Assembly: GCF_932526225.1 (NCBI RefSeq)
Contig: NC_064041.1
Coordinates: forward strand, 8,120,313 to 8,184,312
Origin: Nematostella vectensis
Lineage: Eukaryota > Cnidaria > Anthozoa > Actiniaria > Edwardsiidae
DNA: 64,000 bases
Direction: 5' to 3'
Made by a program: the position numbers and the translations under genes. Shown in pieces: positions 59,956-64,000 of the stretch. The first letter of the stretch is position 1. The number at the start of each line of letters is the position of its first letter. Under the pieces are notes generated by a model. The model worked only from the letters and a program-made list of their open reading frames with translations, ran no database searches and had not been told where the DNA came from.

Positions 59956-60028
59956 GGGGGATTAGCTCAAATGGTAGAGCGCCCGCTTAGCATGCGGGAG
60001 GTACCGGGATCGATACCCGGATTCTCCA
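59956..60028 (+). tRNA. tRNA-Ala-AGC: tRNA-Ala (AGC)
   Basis: Repeat 72. Reference bases; T6. Confidence 0.96.
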
Positions 60029-60227
60029 GATTTTTTCGCTTGGTATATAAGAAATCCATTTTTTAGGCAATTTCGACTAAGTTAGAGTGCAAATAATGGC
60101 TATTGGAATAATAAAAAGCGTTTTAGAATTTGATTTTCAACCACCTCAGAAGACAGGTCTTATCAATCAAATCGACGCGAATTTATTTTGTACTGTATCT
60201 AGAAATATTCTGCTGCTAAACAGGAAG

Positions 60228-60298
60228 GCACTGGTGGTTCAGTGGTAGAATTCTCGCCTGCCACGCGGGAGGCCCGGGTTCGATTCCCGGCCAGTGCA
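60228..60298 (+). tRNA. tRNA-Gly-GCC: tRNA-Gly (GCC), G45
   Basis: Repeat 72. Clean G45 form. Confidence 0.96.
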
Positions 60299-60462
60299 AT
60301 GTTTATTTTGTTTTTGGCTGGAAAACATCAAATGCAAATGTCAGTACCTATATTTTCTATTAAACTCCTGTGTTGTGTAATTAAATCGGTAAACTGCAAA
60401 TAAAAAGCATAGCTTTAACACAAGAAACAAAACCGAATTTCCTCCCCAAGGCTTCAATCGTT

Positions 60463-60534
60463 AGCAGAGTGGCGCAGTGCAAGCGTGCTGGGCCCATAAC
60501 CCAGAGGTCCGTGGATCGAAACCTTGCTCTGCTA
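60463..60534 (+). tRNA. tRNA-iMet-CAT: Initiator tRNA-Met (CAT), C19, T51
   Basis: Repeat 72. Same form as 52836. Confidence 0.8.
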
Positions 60535-60790
60535 GAGGTGCGTCATTTTTTTGTCGCTGATATCAAGAAGAGAAACAAAACATTAGCAATTGTATTCGAG
60601 CCAATAAAGATTGTGTTTGTACAAAATGTCAAAACTACTCGCGCAAAATTATAGAGACTCTCTTGCAAGCTAAAAACTTTGTTTGATTGTTTTCAATGTG
60701 TCTTTATGATTTTGCGTTTGTATTTAAATATCCTGGAAAGCAGTTCAGAATCAGCCATATGCAGCTTCATGTGGTTTAGTTCTGATTACT

Positions 60791-60863
60791 GGGGGATTAG
60801 CTCAAATGGTAGAGCGCCCGCTTAGCATGCGGGAGGTACCGGGATCGATACCCGGATTCTCCA
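60791..60863 (+). tRNA. tRNA-Ala-AGC: tRNA-Ala (AGC)
   Basis: Repeat 73. Reference bases; T6. Confidence 0.96.
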
Positions 60864-61061
60864 GATTTTTTCGCTTGCTAAAGAGAAATCCATTTTTTAG
60901 GCAATTTCGACTTTGTTAGAGTGCAAATAATGCCTATTGGAATAATAAAAAGCGTTTTAGAATTTGATTTTCAACCACCTCAGAAGACAGGTCTTATCAA
61001 TCAAATCGACGCGAATTTATTTTGTACTGTATCTAGAAATATTCTGCTGCTAAACAGGAAG

Positions 61062-61132
61062 GCACTGGTGGTTCAGTGGTAGAATTCTCGCCTGCCACGC
61101 GAGAGGCCCGGGTTCGATTCCCGGCCAGTGCA
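61062..61132 (+). tRNA. tRNA-Gly-GCC: tRNA-Gly (GCC), G45, A42
   Basis: Repeat 73. A42 turns the U28:G42 wobble into a U:A pair. Confidence 0.95.
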
Positions 61133-61296
61133 ATGTTTATTTTGTTTTTGGCTGGAAAACATCAAATGCAAATGTCAGTACCTATATTTTCTATGAAACT
61201 CCTGTGTTGTGTACTTAAATCGGTAAACTGCAAATTAAAAGCATAGCTTTAACACAAGAAACAAAACCGAATTTCCTCCCCAAGGCTTCAATGGTT

Positions 61297-61368
61297 AGAT
61301 GAGTGGCGCAGTGGAAGCGTGCTGGGCCCATAACCCAGAGGTCCGAGGATCGAAACCTTGCTCTGCTA
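61297..61368 (+). tRNA. tRNA-iMet-CAT: Initiator tRNA-Met (CAT), A3/T4 acceptor
   Basis: Repeat 73. Same form as 53670. Confidence 0.78.
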
Positions 61369-61624
61369 GAAATGCGTCATTTTTTTGTCGCTGATATCAA
61401 GAAGAGAAACAAAACATTAGCAAATGTATTCGAGCCAATAAAGATTGTGTTTGTACAAAATTTCAAAACTACTCGCGCAAAATTATAGAGACTCTCTTGC
61501 AAGCTAAAAACTTTGTTGGATTGTTTTCAATGTGTCTTTATGATTTTGCGTTTGTATTTAAATATCCTGGAAAGCAGTTCAGAATCAGCCATATGCAGCT
61601 TCATGTGGTTTAGTTCTGATTACT

Positions 61625-61697
61625 GGGGGATTAGCTCAAATGGTAGAGCGCCCGCTTAGCATGCGGGAGGTACCGGGATCGATACCCGGATTCTCCA
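61625..61697 (+). tRNA. tRNA-Ala-AGC: tRNA-Ala (AGC)
   Basis: Repeat 74. Reference bases; T6. Confidence 0.96.
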
Positions 61698-61895
61698 GAT
61701 TTTTTCGCTTGGTGAAGAGAAATTCATTTTTTAGGCAATTTCGACTAAGGTAGAGTGCAAATAATGCCTATTGGAATAATAAAAAGCGTTTTAGAATTTG
61801 ATTTTCAACAACCTCAGAAGACAGGTCTTATCAATCAAATCGACACGAATTTATTTTGTACTGTATCTGGAAATATTCTGCTGCTAAACAGGAAG

Positions 61896-61966
61896 GCACT
61901 GGTGGTTCAGTGGTAGAATTCTGGCCTGCCACGCGGGAGGCCCGGTTTCGATTCCCGGCCAGTGCA
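61896..61966 (+). tRNA. tRNA-Gly-GCC: tRNA-Gly (GCC), G45, G29, T53
   Basis: Repeat 74. G29:G41 mismatch and T53, which breaks the B box; likely weak. Confidence 0.75.
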
Positions 61967-62130
61967 ATGTTTATTTTGTTTTTGGCTGGAAAACATCAAA
62001 TGCAAATGTTAGTACCTACATTTTCTATGAAACTCCTGTGTTGTGTACTTAAATCGGTAAACTGCATATTAAAAGCATAGCTTTAACACAAGAAACAAAA
62101 CCGAATTTCCTCCCCAATGCTTCTGTGGTC

Positions 62131-62202
62131 AGCAGAGTGGCGCAGTGGAAGCGTGCTGGGCCCATAACCCAGAGGTCCGAGGATCGAAACCTTGCTCTGC
62201 TA
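62131..62202 (+). tRNA. tRNA-iMet-CAT: Initiator tRNA-Met (CAT)
   Basis: Repeat 74. Reference bases, type C leader; T6. Confidence 0.96.
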
Positions 62203-62454
62203 GAGGTGCGTCATTTTTTGGCGCTGATATCAAGAAGATAAACAAACATTAGCAATTGTATTCGAGCCAATAAAGATTGTGTTTGTACAAAATTTCAAAA
62301 CTACTCGCGCAAAATTATAGACTCTCTTGAAATCTAAAAACTTTGTTTGATTGTTTTCAATGTGTCTTTATGATTTTGCGTTTGTATTTAAATATCATGG
62401 AAAGCAGTTCAGAATCAGCCATATGCAGCTTCATGTGCTTTAGTTCTGATTACT

Positions 62455-62527
62455 GGGGAATTAGCTCAAATGGTAGAGCGCCCGCTTAGCATGCTGGAGG
62501 TACCGGGATCGATACCCGGATTCTCCA
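62455..62527 (+). tRNA. tRNA-Ala-AGC: tRNA-Ala (AGC), A5, T41
   Basis: Repeat 75. A5:U68 pair as in 11707 but with C69 normal; T41 mismatches C29 as in 19453. T6. Confidence 0.88.
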
Positions 62528-62725
62528 GATTTTTTCGCTTGCTAAAGAGAAATCCATTTTTTAGGCAATTTCGACTAAGTTAGAGTGCAAATAATGCCTA
62601 TTGGAATAATAAAAAGCGTTTTAGAATTTGATTTTCAACTACCTCAGAAGACAGGTCTTATCAATCAAGTCGACACGAATTTATTTTGTACTGTATCTGG
62701 AAATATTCTGCTGCTAAACAGGAGG

Positions 62726-62796
62726 GCACTGGTGGTTCAGTGATAGAATTCTCGCATGCCACGCGGGAGGCCCGGGTTCGATTCCCGGCCAGTGCA
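62726..62796 (+). tRNA. tRNA-Gly-GCC: tRNA-Gly (GCC), G45, A19, A32
   Basis: Repeat 75. A19 removes the G19:C56 contact and hits the A box; A32 lies in the anticodon loop. Confidence 0.78.
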
Positions 62797-62960
62797 ATGT
62801 TTATTTTGTTTTTGGCTGGAAAACATCAAATGCAAATGTCAGTACCTATATTTTCTATGAAACTCCTGTGTTGTGTACTTAAATCGGTAAACTGCAAATT
62901 AAAAGCATAGCTTTAACACAAGAAACAAAACCGAATTTCCTCCCCAAGGTTTTAATCGTT

Positions 62961-63032
62961 AGCAGAGTGGCGCAGTGGAAGCGTGCTGGGCCCATAACCC
63001 AGAGGTCCGAGGATCGAAACCTTGCTCTGCTA
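62961..63032 (+). tRNA. tRNA-iMet-CAT: Initiator tRNA-Met (CAT)
   Basis: Repeat 75. Reference bases; T6. Confidence 0.96.
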
Positions 63033-63286
63033 GAGGTGCGTCATTTTTTGGCGCTGATATCAAGAAGATAAACAAACATTAGCAATTGTATTCGAGCCAA
63101 TAAAGATTGTGTTTGTACAAAATTTCAAAACTACTCGCGCAAAATTATAGAGACTCTCTTGCAATCTAAAAACTTTGTTTGATTGTTTTCAATGTGTCTT
63201 TATGATTTTGCGTTTGTATTTAAATATCCTGGAAAACAGTTCAGAATCAGCCATATGCAGCTTCATGTGGTTTAGTTCTGATTACT

Positions 63287-63359
63287 GGGGGATTAGCTCA
63301 AATGGTAGAGCGCCCGCTTAGCATGCGGGAGGTACCGGAATCGATACCCGGATTCTCCA
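63287..63359 (+). tRNA. tRNA-Ala-AGC: tRNA-Ala (AGC), A53
   Basis: Repeat 76. Same form as 53998; T6. Confidence 0.83.
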
Positions 63360-63557
63360 GATTTTTTCGCTTGGTAAAGAGAAATTCATTTTTTAGGCTA
63401 TTTCGACTAAGTTAGAGTGCAAATAATGCCTATTGGAATAATAAAAAGCGATTTAGAATTTGATTTTCAACCACCTCAGAAGACAGGTCTTATCAATCAA
63501 ATCGACACGAATTTATTTTGTACTGTATCTGTAAATATTCTTCTGCTAAACAGGAAG

Positions 63558-63606
63558 GCACTGGTGGTTCAGTGGTAGAATTCTTGCCTGCCACGCGGGA
63601 GGCCCG
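63558..63606 (+). pseudogene. Truncated tRNA-Gly (GCC)
   Basis: Repeat 76. Same 49-base remnant and same junction as 57602. Confidence 0.9.
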
Positions 63607-63633
63607 ATTTTCCTTCCAAAGGCTTAAATGGTT

Positions 63634-63705
63634 AGCAGAGTGGCGCAGTGGAAGCGTGCTGGGCCCATAACCCAGACGTCCGAGGATCGAAACCTTGCTC
63701 TGATA
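63634..63705 (+). tRNA. tRNA-iMet-CAT: Initiator tRNA-Met (CAT), C45, A71
   Basis: Repeat 76. Same form as 57678; T6. Confidence 0.85.
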
Positions 63706-63959
63706 GAGGTGCGTCATTTTTTGGCGCTGATATCAAGAAGATAAACAAATATTAGCAATTGTATTCGAGCCAATAAAGATTGTGTTTGTACAAAATTTCA
63801 AAACTACTCGCGCAAAATTATAGAGACTCTCTTGCAAGCTAAAAACTTTGTTTGATTGTTTTCAATGTGTCTTTATGATTTTGCGTTTGTATTTAAATAT
63901 CCTGGAAAACAGTTCAGAATCAGCCATATGCAGCTTCATGTGGTTTAGTTCTGATTACT

Positions 63960-64000
63960 GGGGGATTAGCTCAAATGGTAGAGCGCCCGCTTATCATGCG
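63960..64000 (+). tRNA. tRNA-Ala body with ATC anticodon, cut by window end
   Basis: Repeat 77. The first 41 bases, with the same TTATCAT loop as 58004. Whether it is also truncated like that copy cannot be seen. Confidence 0.75.

Larger units (their letters stand above)
1..64000 (+). repeat. Tandem array of iMet-Ala-Gly tRNA units, about 77 copies
   Basis: A unit of 831-834 bp is repeated head to tail across the whole window and runs off both ends. Each unit has three tRNA genes on one strand, separated by spacers of about 253, 198 and 164 bp. Spacers differ between units at only a few percent of positions, almost as few as the genes, which points to unequal crossing-over and gene conversion. 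Units with extra or missing parts are at 8523-8714 (short spacer), at the six iMet/Gly fusions and at 57602-58290. No stretch without a tRNA gene exceeds about 260 bp. Open reading frames of 60-140 codons recur in every unit but read through tRNA bodies and are not credible genes. Confidence 0.98.

Noticed and set aside
1-64000. tRNA-derived SINE repeats
   Set aside because: Genes are full cloverleaf tRNAs in fixed order and spacing, without SINE bodies, A tails or target-site duplications.
1-64000. CRISPR array, satellite DNA or 5S rDNA
   Set aside because: The period is about 833 bp and is filled by three tRNA genes; no short direct repeats with unique spacers and no 5S sequence.
1-64000. 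Pure assembly artefact
   Set aside because: Units differ by many private changes and indels in an ordered pattern, as real arrays do; unit number is still uncertain without long reads.

Overview
The whole window is one tandem array of transfer RNA genes. I find no protein gene, mobile element, rRNA or CRISPR. A unit of about 831-834 bp is repeated head to tail about 77 times, always on the + strand. Each unit carries, in order, initiator tRNA-Met (CAT), tRNA-Ala (AGC) and tRNA-Gly (GCC). I place 229 full-length genes (75 iMet, 75 Ala, 79 Gly including 6 fusion-derived copies), three truncated copies (two Gly, one Ala) and one Ala cut by the window end. Organism: a eukaryote, almost certainly an animal. 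Each gene has internal A and B boxes and is followed by short T runs (RNA polymerase III style), has no encoded CCA and no intron. The iMet has the eukaryotic initiator marks (A1:U72, three G:C pairs in the anticodon stem, A54 and A60) and C33, as in animal initiators. The Ala has G3:U70. I cannot tell vertebrate from invertebrate; the AT-rich spacers are not ones I recognise. Layout: spacers are about 253 bp (iMet to Ala), 198 bp (Ala to Gly) and 164 bp (Gly to iMet), nearly as uniform as the genes, so the array is being homogenised. Three flavours of leader before iMet define unit types: A (ttttccttccaaagg), B (atttcctccccaagg) and C (cctccccaatgcttctgtgg). Bases 1-10500 are A units; 10500-18000 are B units with a very uniform run at 13-17.5 kb; 18000-48600 is a mosaic of A and B blocks carrying six iMet/Gly fusions; 48600-64000 mixes B and C units, with more damaged genes and three truncations, as expected toward an array edge. 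Shared rare mutations show that multi-unit blocks were copied within the array (offsets 833, 1516, 2497, 3333, 3577, 5956, 6912, 7627, 7746, 10248 and 17394 bp). Function: the array should supply large amounts of initiator Met, Ala-AGC and Gly-GCC tRNA. The most notable signals are recurring anticodon changes: iMet with CAA, Gly with GAC (once with a restoring stem change), Gly with GCT, and Ala with ATC. A tRNA-Gly lineage also gained the alanine signature G3:U70 through recombination with iMet. Residue numbers below use the standard tRNA numbering. 'Reference' means the commonest sequence of each gene: Ala at 201-273, Gly at 1303-1373, iMet at 1538-1609. 'T6' and the like give the length of the first T run after the gene.
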